From: Salegentibacter sp.
GTDB lineage: Bacteria; Bacteroidota; Bacteroidia; Flavobacteriales; Flavobacteriaceae
DNA length: 27,233 nucleotides
NCBI GenBank assembly: GCA_024635815.1
Contig: JAGXIG010000111.1
Span: forward strand, 1 to 27,233
Direction of reading: 5' to 3'
Part shown: one piece after another, positions 1-8,804 of the stretch
Position numbering within the stretch: the first letter of the stretch is position 1
How the letters are laid out: each line of letters starts with the position of its first letter
Made by a program: the position numbers and the translations under genes
The notes under the pieces: generated by a model
What the model saw: the letters and a program-made list of their open reading frames with translations, nothing else
Database searches by the model: none
Told to the model about the DNA's origin: nothing

Positions 1-2346
1 CGCCTGCATTATGATTTACGCCTGGAAATGGAGGGCGTGTTAAAGAGCTGGGCCGTTCCTAAAGGCCCCTCAATGAATCCAAAAGATAAACGCCTGGCTA
101 TTGAAACCGAAGATCATCCCGTGAAATATTTGCATTTTGAAGGCACCATTCCCAAAGGAAATTACGGCGCCGGGGAAATGCAAATCTGGGATAAAGGGAC
201 TTTTAAAGCTGCTTCGAAGAGCAAAGATAATCTTGTAGAACAATGGGAGGATGGCAACCTGAAAATCATATTTGACGGAAACAAAATTAAAGGGGAATTC
301 GCGGTGGTAAAAACCAATCGTGGCGATAAACAAAACCAGTGGTTACTCATAAAAAAGAAAGACGATTTTTCTACCGATTTAGATTATGACGCCGAGGTTT
401 TTGCCGAAAAACCTGCCAAAAATAAAGAAGGTGAAAAACCTGAAGGAAAGGTCAGGAAAATAAAGCCTTCAGAGTTTATAAAACCGATGCTGGCAACCTC
501 CAGTAAGAAAATCTTTAATGACCCCGATTGGATTTATGAATTAAAATGGGATGGTTATCGCGCCCTGGCAAATATTGAAGATGGCAAGGTAGATCTCTAT
601 TCCCGCAACGGAATTTCCTTTAATTCTAAGTTTTCAAAACTGGTTAAGGATTTAGAACAGGTCGAACATGATGTGATTTTAGATGGCGAAATTGTGGTTT
701 TGAATAAAGAGGGAATACCGCAGTTTCAGGCTTTGCAAAATTATGATGAAAATACGCCGGGCGCACTGCGTTACTATGTTTTTGATATGCTTTTTCTTAA
801 CGGCCACTCTATGCTGGATTTGCCACTTTTGGAACGTAAAAGTTTAATTCCTGAAGTTTTGGAAGATTTAGAATTAGTACAATATTGCGATCATATTGAA
901 GGAATGGGCACTGCGTTCTATAAAAAAGCGATAGACCTGGGATTGGAAGGCGTTATCGCAAAAAAGGCCGATGGTACTTATTCTCCGGGGTACCGAACTG
1001 ATAAATGGCTTAAAATTAAAGATGAAAACAGTCGGGAAGTGCTTATTTGCGGATACACCACTTCAGAGGGTGCGATTTTTGGTTCTTTAATTATGGGAGC
1101 TTATGAAGGGGAAGATTTAAAATATATAGGTAATTGCGGCACCGGTTTTTCTAATGATGAGCAGAAAGAATTGCTGAAAAAGTTCAAAAGAAGGGAACGA
1201 AAAACATCTCCTTTTTCAGAAAAAATCAATTTAAAGGGGAGGGAACCGGTTTGGATGCGCCCCGATTTGATTGCTGAGGTGAAATATTCAGAAATCACGA
1301 AAACCGGAAAATTGAGGCATCCTGTTTTTAAAGCATTACGGGAAGATAAAGAACCGAAAGAAATCTCAGCAGAAGAAGTTATTGAAAATAAAACTTCCGA
1401 AGAAAGGAAAACTAAAAAATCAGGTTCAAAAAGGAAGTCGGGAGAAAGCCTGGAAATTGACGGTATAGAAGTTCCGTTTACCAATCTGGATAAAATGTAC
1501 TGGCCGGATTCAGGCTTTAGGAAATACGATTTAATAGATTATTACATCCAGGTTTCAGAAGTGATGTTGCCCTATTTAAAAGATCGTCCGCAGAATTTAC
1601 ATCGGCATCCCAACGGCATAAAAAAGCAGGGGTTTTATCAAAAAGACAACGAGGGGAATTTACCCGATTGGGTAGCAACCACCGAAATTTATTCAGAATC
1701 TTCAGAAAAAGATATTGAATATTTGCTTTGCCAGAATGAAGCGACGCTTTTGTATATGGCCAATTTAGGTTGTATAGAGATTAACCCCTGGAATTCCCGG
1801 GTTAAAAGTCTTGATTTTCCAGATTATACGGTGATAGATTTAGATCCTTCAGATAAAAACACTTTTGAAGAAGTAATTGAGGTGGCTCAGGCTGCAAAAG
1901 AAGTTCTGGATTTAGCTAAAGTAAATGGTTATTGTAAAACTTCAGGCTCCAGCGGATTTCATATTTATATTCCGCTTGGCGGAAATTACTCTTATGATGA
2001 AGCTCGTGATTTCACCAAATTGTTGTGTTATTATATCGCTGATAAGGTTCCAAAAATAACCAGTATGGATCGTGCGAAGAAAAAAAGAACGGATAAAATT
2101 TACCTGGATTATTTGCAAAACCGAAGAGGACAAACTTTGGCTTCAGCTTATTGCGCCAGGCCAAAGCCCGGGGCGCCGGTTTCCGCTCCACTCGAATGGA
2201 AAGAAGTAAAAAGCGGGCTTAAGATTTTAGATTTCACAATAAAAAATATGCCGCAAAGAATTCAGAAAAAAGGTGATCTGTTTACAAAAGTACTGGAGGA
2301 GGGGATTGATATGGAAGAAGTAATGCAAAACCTTGAATCTTCCTAA
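1..2346 (+). CDS. ligD: ATP-dependent DNA ligase LigD (5' end outside window)
   Basis: This is a multidomain repair enzyme for Ku-dependent non-homologous end joining. The frame is open from base 1 and already lies inside the 3'-phosphoesterase domain (HYDLRLE, then SWAVPKGPS), so the true start is upstream and the Met at base 28 is not the start. Counting visible residues, the phosphoesterase domain covers about 1-115. The ATP-ligase core begins near 155 with the nucleophile Lys182 in KWDG and a later EGVIAKK motif. After a Lys/Glu-rich linker, the primase/polymerase domain covers about 480-770, with the metal-binding pair Asp613/Asp615 in DLDP and a SGSSGFHIYIPL motif. The order PE-ligase-polymerase is known in some lineages and differs from the mycobacterial order. 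A ku gene would be expected nearby but is not in the window. The stop is TAA at 2344, and no clear terminator follows. Confidence 0.97.
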   Translation, partial: RLHYDLRLEMEGVLKSWAVPKGPSMNPKDKRLAIETEDHPVKYLHFEGTIPKGNYGAGEMQIWDKGTFKAASKSKDNLVEQWEDGNLKIIFDGNKIKGEFAVVKTNRGDKQNQWLLIKKKDDFSTDLDYDAEVFAEKPAKNKEGEKPEGKVRKIKPSEFIKPMLATSSKKIFNDPDWIYELKWDGYRALANIEDGKVDLYSRNGISFNSKFSKLVKDLEQVEHDVILDGEIVVLNKEGIPQFQALQNYDENTPGALRYYVFDMLFLNGHSMLDLPLLERKSLIPEVLEDLELVQYCDHIEGMGTAFYKKAIDLGLEGVIAKKADGTYSPGYRTDKWLKIKDENSREVLICGYTTSEGAIFGSLIMGAYEGEDLKYIGNCGTGFSNDEQKELLKKFKRRERKTSPFSEKINLKGREPVWMRPDLIAEVKYSEITKTGKLRHPVFKALREDKEPKEISAEEVIENKTSEERKTKKSGSKRKSGESLEIDGIEVPFTNLDKMYWPDSGFRKYDLIDYYIQVSEVMLPYLKDRPQNLHRHPNGIKKQGFYQKDNEGNLPDWVATTEIYSESSEKDIEYLLCQNEATLLYMANLGCIEINPWNSRVKSLDFPDYTVIDLDPSDKNTFEEVIEVAQAAKEVLDLAKVNGYCKTSGSSGFHIYIPLGGNYSYDEARDFTKLLCYYIADKVPKITSMDRAKKKRTDKIYLDYLQNRRGQTLASAYCARPKPGAPVSAPLEWKEVKSGLKILDFTIKNMPQRIQKKGDLFTKVLEEGIDMEEVMQNLESS

Positions 2347-2409
2347 AGTTTAATTAAAAGCAGGACGGGGCTTCAGCAGAATTTTTAACTTGACACAAAG
2401 TGCAAATTA

Positions 2410-3444
2410 ATGAAGAAAAGATTACGTAAACTTGCCGGCAGGTACAAATTTATAGAACAGGTCCTTATTACGCCTTATCGAAGTTACGGTACACATTCTC
2501 ACCTTTATATACTTGGACGTGTGTTGGATAATGAACCACTAAAAATAACCAAAGGTGCCAATATTTTTAAAACGATAAAAACCACTTATAAGCAATTTGA
2601 TACCTTTGAAATTCCAGAAGCGCAAATTGATTTAAGGCTGCCTGGAAAGGTTCACGCCACCACAGAAAGCGGTGAGGAAGGTTTCTTTTTGTTTGATGAT
2701 ATTATAGATGAAAACCTGGCAGAACATGCCGATGAGGAAGGTTGGTTGGAATACGAATTGTACTACAAAGGCCCGCTTGGCAAAAAGACAGAATTGTTGG
2801 AAGACCCATTTAAAGGAGATTTTTTAATTCCTGATCCTACAGCAGAATATGGCGTAATCAGTGATATAGACGATACCATTTTGCATACTGGTGTAACCTC
2901 CTTTTTAAAACTTCGATTGCTTAAGAATTCCTTGCTTACCAATGCTTATAATCGAATTCCATTAAAAGGCGCGGCTGAGTTCTACCAGAAACTTCATATG
3001 GGTAGGGATAACACACCTAATAATCCTATTTTTTATTTGAGTAATAGTCCGTGGAATTTGTATGAATACCTGAAATTGTTTTTGGACCATAATGGATTCC
3101 CAAAAGGACCAATTTTGCTCCGTAAATTCAGGACGCCTTTTGATGGAAGTTTAAAACCTGAAAAACCACATAAACAAAAAGAGATAGCCAATATTCTTAA
3201 GACTTATCCTCATATGAATTTTATTCTGATAGGTGATAGCGGCGAGCATGATGCCTCAATTTATACCGATATAGCTGCACAATATCCAAATAGAATCCTG
3301 GCGATTTATCTTAGAAGTGTAAAGCATAAAAAACAAATGAGTCGCGTGCGAAGTATTATAGATAATTTTGAAACCACTCCTGTATTAATGGTTGAAACAT
3401 CGCAAGAAGCTGTAGAACACGCGAAAGAACATGGTTTTATTTAA
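2410..3444 (+). CDS. App1-like phosphatidate phosphatase domain protein (DUF2183)
   Basis: This is a HAD-fold phosphatase of the App1/DUF2183 family, whose yeast founder dephosphorylates phosphatidic acid. The visible HAD motifs are DxDxT (Asp152-Ile-Asp154-Asp-Thr156, in VISDIDDTILHTG), the motif II segment YLSNSPWNLYEYL, a lysine-containing KPHKQKEI segment and the acidic GDSGEHD motif. The N-terminal 140 residues form the family's typical beta-rich leader region. No signal peptide or membrane segment is seen, so the protein is probably cytoplasmic. The gene lies 63 bases after ligD on the same strand and converges on the next gene with 11 bases between stops. The substrate in bacteria is not established; a lipid phosphate is the best guess. 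Confidence 0.88.
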   Translation: MKKRLRKLAGRYKFIEQVLITPYRSYGTHSHLYILGRVLDNEPLKITKGANIFKTIKTTYKQFDTFEIPEAQIDLRLPGKVHATTESGEEGFFLFDDIIDENLAEHADEEGWLEYELYYKGPLGKKTELLEDPFKGDFLIPDPTAEYGVISDIDDTILHTGVTSFLKLRLLKNSLLTNAYNRIPLKGAAEFYQKLHMGRDNTPNNPIFYLSNSPWNLYEYLKLFLDHNGFPKGPILLRKFRTPFDGSLKPEKPHKQKEIANILKTYPHMNFILIGDSGEHDASIYTDIAAQYPNRILAIYLRSVKHKKQMSRVRSIIDNFETTPVLMVETSQEAVEHAKEHGFI

Positions 3445-3455
3445 CAATCATATTT

Positions 3456-4121
3456 TTAATCATCAATACTCTGTCCCACGGCAGTTCTCTTACTGGTAGG
3501 CGCTTTTCTTGGCATTGTTCTAAAAATGTGGTCCCAGAGTGGTGAAGAAACACCGAAAGCTCTGTCTGACTCACGATAGTGGTGAATGCTATGATGATGC
3601 CATAGAGTTTTCAGGAAATTATTGGGTACTTTAAAAGCGTGAACCGAATAATGAACCGCCAGATAAACGGCATATCCTATTAAAAATCCGGCCAGGAATC
3701 CAAACACATAATCGCCTAAAACAGCCCGATATATAATAAAAAGTACGCTTGCGATTATCAAACTCAAAACCGGAGGCATCGCTAAACGGGATTTATCCTT
3801 CGGATAGTCATGGTGAACACCATGCATCGTGTAAGAGATTTTCTTTTTACGCTCGCTGGTTGCCGGGATATGGTACAAATATCGGTGCATAATATATTCC
3901 ACAAAAGTGAAAAAGAATAGTCCCACCACAAATAAATAAACCATCATTGGGGCTTCAAAACCTTTTTCAATAATTCCGTAGTAAATTAAAGCTGCTGCGA
4001 TTAATCCAAAAATAATTAACGGAAGGGAAATATGTGTATGCGTAAGCTTTTCCAAAATTGGATTATCAAACAGCTTTGGAGAACCCTTATGTTTTGGCCG
4101 TTTAAGTTTTGTTGATTCCAT
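3456..4121 (-). CDS. Fatty acid hydroxylase / sterol desaturase family membrane protein
   Basis: This is a 221-residue integral membrane di-iron oxygenase candidate. The histidine clusters that bind the di-iron site in this superfamily are all present in order: HRYLYH, HGVHH, HYSVH and HHHSIHH, with a last WDHIF histidine near the C-terminus. They are interleaved with hydrophobic segments around residues 35-55, 60-80 and 120-160. The closest well-known group is the fatty acid 2-hydroxylase (FA2H/Scs7) branch. A role in 2-hydroxylation of sphingolipid or other acyl chains would fit Bacteroidetes lipids but is inference. The gene starts 12 bases after the stop of the deoxynucleoside kinase gene, so the two are probably one transcript. 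The start is ATG; the Lys-rich N-terminus has no signal peptide. Confidence 0.87.
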   Translation of the reverse strand: MESTKLKRPKHKGSPKLFDNPILEKLTHTHISLPLIIFGLIAAALIYYGIIEKGFEAPMMVYLFVVGLFFFTFVEYIMHRYLYHIPATSERKKKISYTMHGVHHDYPKDKSRLAMPPVLSLIIASVLFIIYRAVLGDYVFGFLAGFLIGYAVYLAVHYSVHAFKVPNNFLKTLWHHHSIHHYRESDRAFGVSSPLWDHIFRTMPRKAPTSKRTAVGQSIDD

Positions 4122-4133
4122 ATTCCATTAATT

Positions 4134-4748
4134 TTAAAACAAACCGTGAATCTCGGCATCAATGCGGTTTATAATATCTCCAAGATCTTCTGGATTATCT
4201 ACAAAATTAATATTATCTACATCAATTATCAACAAATTTCCTTTGTTATAATTATGTACCCAGGCCTCATATCTTTCATTTAACCGACTTAAATAATCTA
4301 TAGAAATAGAATTTTCGTAATCACGGCCTCGTTTATGTATTTGCGAAACCAGGTTTGGTATACTGCTTCTTAAGTAAATAAGAAGATCGGGTCCCTGTAC
4401 TACACTTTCCATTAGATCAAAAAGCGAACTGTAATTCTTAAAATCGCGATTGGTCATTAACCCCATGGCGTGAAGGTTGGGCGCAAAAATATGCGCATCT
4501 TCATAGATGGTCCTGTCCTGGATAATTTTTTTTCCGCTTTCGCGAATTTGTAGGATTTGCCTGAAACGGCTGTTTAAAAAATAAATTTGAAGGTTAAAAG
4601 ACCAACGCTCCATTTTATTATAAAAATCTTCGAGATAGGGGTTTTCTAATACATCTTCGTATTGCGCTTCCCAGTTGTAATGTTTTGCCAATAATTTAGT
4701 AAGCGTGGTTTTACCTGCTCCTATATTGCCTGCAATCGCTACGTGCAT
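4134..4748 (-). CDS. Deoxynucleoside kinase family protein
   Basis: This 204-residue kinase should phosphorylate deoxynucleosides (salvage). The P-loop GNIGAGKTTL occupies residues 7-16. A YEDVLENPYLEDFY segment follows, and then DRTIYEDAHIFA, the equivalent of the catalytic (D/E)R(S) motif of the dNK/dGK/dCK family. A lid-like RGRDYE segment lies near residue 140. The length is normal for bacterial members. Substrate preference (dA/dG versus dC/dT) cannot be read from the sequence. It is the first gene of a likely two-gene minus-strand transcript with the hydroxylase-family gene. The ATG start at 4748 places the P-loop directly at the N-terminus, as is usual for the family. Confidence 0.9.
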   Translation of the reverse strand: MHVAIAGNIGAGKTTLTKLLAKHYNWEAQYEDVLENPYLEDFYNKMERWSFNLQIYFLNSRFRQILQIRESGKKIIQDRTIYEDAHIFAPNLHAMGLMTNRDFKNYSSLFDLMESVVQGPDLLIYLRSSIPNLVSQIHKRGRDYENSISIDYLSRLNERYEAWVHNYNKGNLLIIDVDNINFVDNPEDLGDIINRIDAEIHGLF

Positions 4749-4795
4749 AAATTCATTAAAATTAGATAGTTGTTAGGGCCACTTAAAAAAGCGGG

Positions 4796-4837
4796 GGTGT
4801 AAAGATACAAGAATTACAACAGCCTGAATTTTACACC
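4796..4837. repeat. 8-bp inverted repeat in kinase upstream region
   Basis: GGTGTAAA at 4796-4803 is repeated as TTTACACC at 4830-4837. On the minus strand the pair lies just upstream of the deoxynucleoside kinase gene, and a TATCTTTA sequence resembling the Bacteroidetes -7 element overlaps the left arm (4800-4807). It could be an operator or a leader hairpin. No well-spaced -33 element was found, so the promoter assignment is weak. Confidence 0.35.
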
Positions 4838-4927
4838 TTGTCAAATTAGTCATAAAACTTGAAAAGCTAAAGCTTTTGACTCTTTATCTCCTTAGAATTG
4901 ATTAACTTAAAGGTAGAATTAAAGCTT

Positions 4928-5821
4928 ATGAAATCGCTGTTAAAATTTACTTTCATTATTTTTTTCTTCGGAATTTTCAATGGTTTTGCTCAGGAAAAAC
5001 AAAACGACCATCTTATGCTAAGCGAAAGTAAGTATGGTTTTGAAACTACTGTTTCAAGATTAGAATCACTGCTGAAGCAAAACAAGACACTTTCCCTTTT
5101 TACTAAAATTGAACATTCTAAAAATGCTGAAAAAGCAAATTTAGAACTCGCTGAAGCGAGCGTTTTAATATTTGGAAATCCCAGACAGGGAACTTTATTA
5201 ATGCAAAACGATCAACTGGCTGGCCTGGATCTTCCACTTAAAATGTTGATTTATGATGAAGATAATCAAATTAAAATAACCTATAACAGTATAAATTATC
5301 TAAAAAAAAGATATGAATTAAAAGAAGCGAAAAATCTTAATGAAATCAATAAAGGCTTAAGAAACATAGCTACCAAAGCATCAGGAAGCAGAGTGAAGAA
5401 ATCAGGCAAGTTTAAAATGAATAAACACCAGGGAATAATTTCAGAAATTAGCGAATTCGATTTTAATACTGCTTATGAAAGATTGATAACCGCAATTAAA
5501 GAAAATCCCAATCTTGAGATTTTTTCAGAAATCGATCATTTCAAAAATGCTGAAAAAGTAGATATGGGGTTGCGACCAACGCGACTTATCGTTTTTGGAA
5601 ACCCAAAAATTGGCACTCCTATTATGAAAGATAATGCAAAGATAGCTTTAGAATTTCCGCTTAAATTTTTGGTTTGGCGGGACGAGGCGGGTGTAGTAAA
5701 GATTTCTTATAACGATCCTGCGTTTTTGGCTAATAGATTTAATCTAACCAAAAATATTCCGCAGTTGGAAACTATGAAAAGCGCACTGGAGAATTTAAGT
5801 AAAAATGCAGCTAAATATTAG
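4928..5821 (+). CDS. Secreted protein with two DUF302 domains
   Basis: This is a 297-residue exported protein of unknown function. The ATG at 4928 is chosen over an in-frame TTG at 4898 because it gives a clean Sec signal peptide (MKSLLKF, a hydrophobic core, then FAQ at about residue 22). The mature part carries two DUF302 repeats, about residues 37-135 and 180-285, which align with each other: LSLFTKIEHSKNAEKA / LEIFSEIDHFKNAEKV, then FGNPRQGT / FGNPKIGT, then LPLKMLIY / FPLKFLVW, then a SYN-type end. It therefore arose by internal duplication. DUF302 proteins are small alpha/beta proteins without an assigned reaction. The stop codon overlaps the stop of the convergent AraC-type gene. Confidence 0.85.
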   Translation: MKSLLKFTFIIFFFGIFNGFAQEKQNDHLMLSESKYGFETTVSRLESLLKQNKTLSLFTKIEHSKNAEKANLELAEASVLIFGNPRQGTLLMQNDQLAGLDLPLKMLIYDEDNQIKITYNSINYLKKRYELKEAKNLNEINKGLRNIATKASGSRVKKSGKFKMNKHQGIISEISEFDFNTAYERLITAIKENPNLEIFSEIDHFKNAEKVDMGLRPTRLIVFGNPKIGTPIMKDNAKIALEFPLKFLVWRDEAGVVKISYNDPAFLANRFNLTKNIPQLETMKSALENLSKNAAKY

Positions 5822-6735
5822 GTGATATTGCCTTTTACCAGCTTTCTGTATTGATTTGGAGTTATCTTTTCAAAGCGTTTAAACTGTCGGTTAAAATAAC
5901 TGGTATTATTAAAACCGCTTTTATAAGCAATATCAGAAAATTTCCAGGCTGTTTTTTGAATCAGTTTTTTTGCAAATTTAATTCGTTCGCCGTTTAAATA
6001 ATCAATAGGCGTTTCGCCGAGTGTGTTTTTAAAACTTCGGTAGAAATTAGAAGTGCTCATACAGGCTTTATCGGCAAGTTTATCTACGTTAATATTTTCG
6101 GTAAGATGTTCCCGCATATATTTTACGATAAAAGCCATTCGGTTATTGTCAAAAAGCGTTTCATTATCTACAAGCATCACTTTTGCTTTGGTTTGAAGCA
6201 ACCTAATAATTAACTCCTTTACCATTAGATCCAGCAAAGCATCTTTTGCTTTACCATCTTCCAGGAACGTGCTAAAAATTCGATCTAAAACGAATTGCAC
6301 CTGCTGGTTGTTGGCTAAATGCACCGCGCTCGCATCAAAACTATGATTATCATTTTCAAAGTCAATTCTGGTATTCTCATTAAATACTTGAACGGTTTCC
6401 TTTATCTTATCGGGATCAATTCCCAGCGCCAGACATCGTGTTGGATTTTCAGAATTTGCCAGCGGAAAATCAATAACCATCTTTTTATCTGAAGGCAAAA
6501 CAACCGATTCTCCCGGGAAAAACTCGAAAGATTTCATTCCTTCCAAATGCATTATCTTCTTACCGGTAAGCATACTCGCTATAATAGGAAATCCAAATTG
6601 CAGATTTACCTTTTCTGCTACCTGCTGGGTTTCAAAAACATTTAATTCAGCATAATTGGCACTGTAAATTGTTCGGTTTTCAATTGAAGTATTCAGCTTC
6701 AGATTGCGATTATAGTTTGATAAATTGGTATTCAA
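5818..6735 (-). CDS. AraC-family transcriptional regulator
   Basis: This is a 305-residue regulator with a C-terminal pair of helix-turn-helix motifs (VDKLADKACMSTSNFYRSFKN and FSDIAYKSGFNNTSYFNRQFKR, ending PNQYRK), diagnostic of AraC/XylS proteins. The N-terminal half resembles the AraC_N type sensor domain found in regulators beside alcohol/aldehyde dehydrogenases. The gene is divergent from the aldehyde dehydrogenase/DUF779 pair with a 112-base gap, so it probably controls that pair. The only start that keeps the whole sensor domain is TTG at 6735: the frame is closed by a stop 12 bases further upstream and the next Met is about 54 codons inside. The end overlaps the DUF302 gene by four bases. 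Confidence 0.88.
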   Translation of the reverse strand: MNTNLSNYNRNLKLNTSIENRTIYSANYAELNVFETQQVAEKVNLQFGFPIIASMLTGKKIMHLEGMKSFEFFPGESVVLPSDKKMVIDFPLANSENPTRCLALGIDPDKIKETVQVFNENTRIDFENDNHSFDASAVHLANNQQVQFVLDRIFSTFLEDGKAKDALLDLMVKELIIRLLQTKAKVMLVDNETLFDNNRMAFIVKYMREHLTENINVDKLADKACMSTSNFYRSFKNTLGETPIDYLNGERIKFAKKLIQKTAWKFSDIAYKSGFNNTSYFNRQFKRFEKITPNQYRKLVKGNIT

Positions 6736-6847
6736 AGCTACTTTAATTTAGTAAGTTGATAGTAATGTAATACTTATTTGTAGAAAAGTTCAATTTTATG
6801 GTCTTAAAATTAGGGATATTAGGAATGTAAATTTAAAAAACATTTCT

Positions 6848-8347
6848 ATGAGCTATTCAGCACCAAAATTTAAAGAAAAATATGGCAATTTCATCAATGG
6901 GAAATTTCAGGATCCTATAGATGGAAAATATTTTGATAATCATTCGCCGGTAGATAATAAGCTTTTGGCCAAATACCCTCGTTCTAACGAGAAAGATGTA
7001 AATAGCGCGATTGAAGCTGCGAATAAGGCCAAACACGTGTGGGGAAACACTTCGGCTGCAGAGCGTGCGGGAATTCTACATAAAATAGCCGATGTCATCC
7101 AGGAAAATCTGGAAACTTTCGCCCAAATGGAAACAGCCGATAACGGGAAATCCATTCGTGAAACTATGAATGCCGATGTGCCCCTTGCAGCAGACCATTT
7201 TAGATATTTTGCTTCAGCAATTAGAGCCGAAGAAGGATCGGCCACAGAGCTGAACGAAAACACACTTTCTTTAATCATTAACGAGCCCCTTGGCGTTGTT
7301 GCGCAAATTATTCCATGGAATTTCCCATTATTAATGCTGGCCTGGAAAGTAGCGCCGGCTTTGGCTTCCGGTAACTGCGTGGTGTTAAAACCCGCGGAAC
7401 AAACTCCGGCTTCAGCAACATTTTTAGCGGAAAAAATAGCAGATATCTTACCGCCGGGAGTATTTAATGTTATCCACGGTTTTGGCCCTGAAGCAGGAAA
7501 ACCTTTGGCTTCGAGCCCAAATGTAGATAAAGTGGCCTTCACGGGAGAAACCACTACCGGGCAGTTAATTATGCAGTATGCTTCAAAAAACCTTCACCCT
7601 GTTACAATGGAACTGGGAGGGAAATCGCCCAATGTCTTCTTTAACAGTATTATGGATCACGACGATGCTTTCCTTGATAAATGTATTGAGGGGGCCGTGC
7701 TTTTCGCTTTTAATCAAGGGGAAGTTTGTACTGCGCCATCCCGTATTTTAATTCAGGAAGATATTTATGATGAGTTCATAAAACGCGTAATCGATCGAAC
7801 TGAAGCTATAAAAATGGGTAACCCGTTTGAAGAATCTACGATGATGGGTGCACAGGCTTCCAGCGATCAGCACCAGAAAATTTTGGAGTATATCAAAATA
7901 GGAAAAGATGAAGGTGCTGAGGTTTTAACCGGTGGAGCTGCTGCTAAACTGGACGGTGATATGGCTAACGGATTTTACATTCAGCCAACGATCCTGAAAG
8001 GCCACAATAAAATGCGCGTTTTCCAGGAAGAGATCTTTGGACCTGTAGTAGCGGTTTGTACTTTTAAAGATGAAGCCGAAGCAATTGAGATCGCCAACGA
8101 TACGATGTATGGTCTTGGTGCCGGGGTTTGGACACGAGATGCACATCAATTATATCAAATTCCCCGAGCGATAAAAGCCGGTAGGGTTTGGGTAAATTGC
8201 TATCACGATTATCCTGCACACGCGCCATTTGGAGGTTATAAGAAATCCGGTTTCGGGAGAGAGAATCACTTAATGATGCTGAATCACTACCGCCAAAGCA
8301 AAAATATGCTGATCTCTTATGATAAGAATAAACTTGGTTTCTTTTAG
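6848..8347 (+). CDS. NAD(P)-dependent aldehyde dehydrogenase
   Basis: This is a full-length (499 aa) cytoplasmic aldehyde dehydrogenase. The visible hallmarks are the oxyanion/cofactor segment IPWNFPLLM, the FTGETTTG loop, the general base Glu255 in MELGGKSP, the catalytic Cys294 in NQGEVCTAPSR, and EEIFGPV followed by PFGGYKKSGFGRE near the C-terminus. Similarity is to the ExaC/AldA acetaldehyde dehydrogenase branch, which is commonly found next to DUF779 as here (3 bases between stop and start). The exact aldehyde cannot be inferred. It is divergent from an AraC-family gene that likely regulates it. Confidence 0.95.
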   Translation: MSYSAPKFKEKYGNFINGKFQDPIDGKYFDNHSPVDNKLLAKYPRSNEKDVNSAIEAANKAKHVWGNTSAAERAGILHKIADVIQENLETFAQMETADNGKSIRETMNADVPLAADHFRYFASAIRAEEGSATELNENTLSLIINEPLGVVAQIIPWNFPLLMLAWKVAPALASGNCVVLKPAEQTPASATFLAEKIADILPPGVFNVIHGFGPEAGKPLASSPNVDKVAFTGETTTGQLIMQYASKNLHPVTMELGGKSPNVFFNSIMDHDDAFLDKCIEGAVLFAFNQGEVCTAPSRILIQEDIYDEFIKRVIDRTEAIKMGNPFEESTMMGAQASSDQHQKILEYIKIGKDEGAEVLTGGAAAKLDGDMANGFYIQPTILKGHNKMRVFQEEIFGPVVAVCTFKDEAEAIEIANDTMYGLGAGVWTRDAHQLYQIPRAIKAGRVWVNCYHDYPAHAPFGGYKKSGFGRENHLMMLNHYRQSKNMLISYDKNKLGFF

Positions 8348-8350
8348 AAT

Positions 8351-8710
8351 ATGGAATTTAAACGAGTAGAAATAACTCCTGAGGCAGATAAATTGCTGCA
8401 AGAACTCAAGCAGCAGCACGGCGAGGTGATCTTTCACCAAAGCGGCGGCTGTTGCGACGGGTCTTCCCCAATGTTGTTACCAAAGGAAGATTTCTATATA
8501 GACGATAATGATATTTTAATGGGTGAAGTTGGTGGCGTTAATTTTTACATGAGCCACGACCAGTTTGAATACTGGAAACATACCCATCTTACCGTGGATA
8601 TTATTAAGGGGAGGGGAGGCAGTTTTTCCCTCGATATTCCAACCGGTTACCGTTTTCTAATAAAATCAAGAATGCTTAATGATGAAGAAAACAAGAGTTT
8701 AAACCCTTAA
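8351..8710 (+). CDS. DUF779 family protein
   Basis: This is a 119-residue protein of the DUF779 family, recognised by HQSGGCCDGSSPM, the central MGEVGGVNFYMS segment and GGSFSLDIPTGYRFL. The conserved Cys pair plus a later His (KHTH) suggest metal or thiol chemistry, but no reaction is established. It follows the aldehyde dehydrogenase by three bases and is plainly co-transcribed with it. This pairing recurs in many bacteria and implies an accessory role in aldehyde or alcohol oxidation. A strong terminator follows within 15 bases. Confidence 0.92.
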   Translation: MEFKRVEITPEADKLLQELKQQHGEVIFHQSGGCCDGSSPMLLPKEDFYIDDNDILMGEVGGVNFYMSHDQFEYWKHTHLTVDIIKGRGGSFSLDIPTGYRFLIKSRMLNDEENKSLNP

Positions 8711-8724
8711 AATTTTTGTTTGAG

Positions 8725-8779
8725 AAAAGGCCTGGAAATCGAATATCACCCTAAATATTCAGGTTTTCGGGCCTTTTTT
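8725..8779 (+). terminator. Terminator of the aldehyde dehydrogenase-DUF779 operon
   Basis: A 16-bp stem is formed by 8725-8740 and 8762-8777, with three G-U pairs. AAAAGGCC is at the base, pairing into GGCCTTTT, and it is followed by further T residues. The loop is about 21 bases. The A-rich left arm also makes it a possible terminator for the convergent minus-strand gene. Confidence 0.8.
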
Positions 8780-8804
8780 ATTGCTTAATTCTGTTTCAGA
8801 ATAT

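Noticed and set aside
28..30. ATG at base 28 as the ligD start
   Set aside because: The frame is open to base 1 and the upstream residues RLHYDLRLE belong to the conserved phosphoesterase motif, so the gene begins outside the window.
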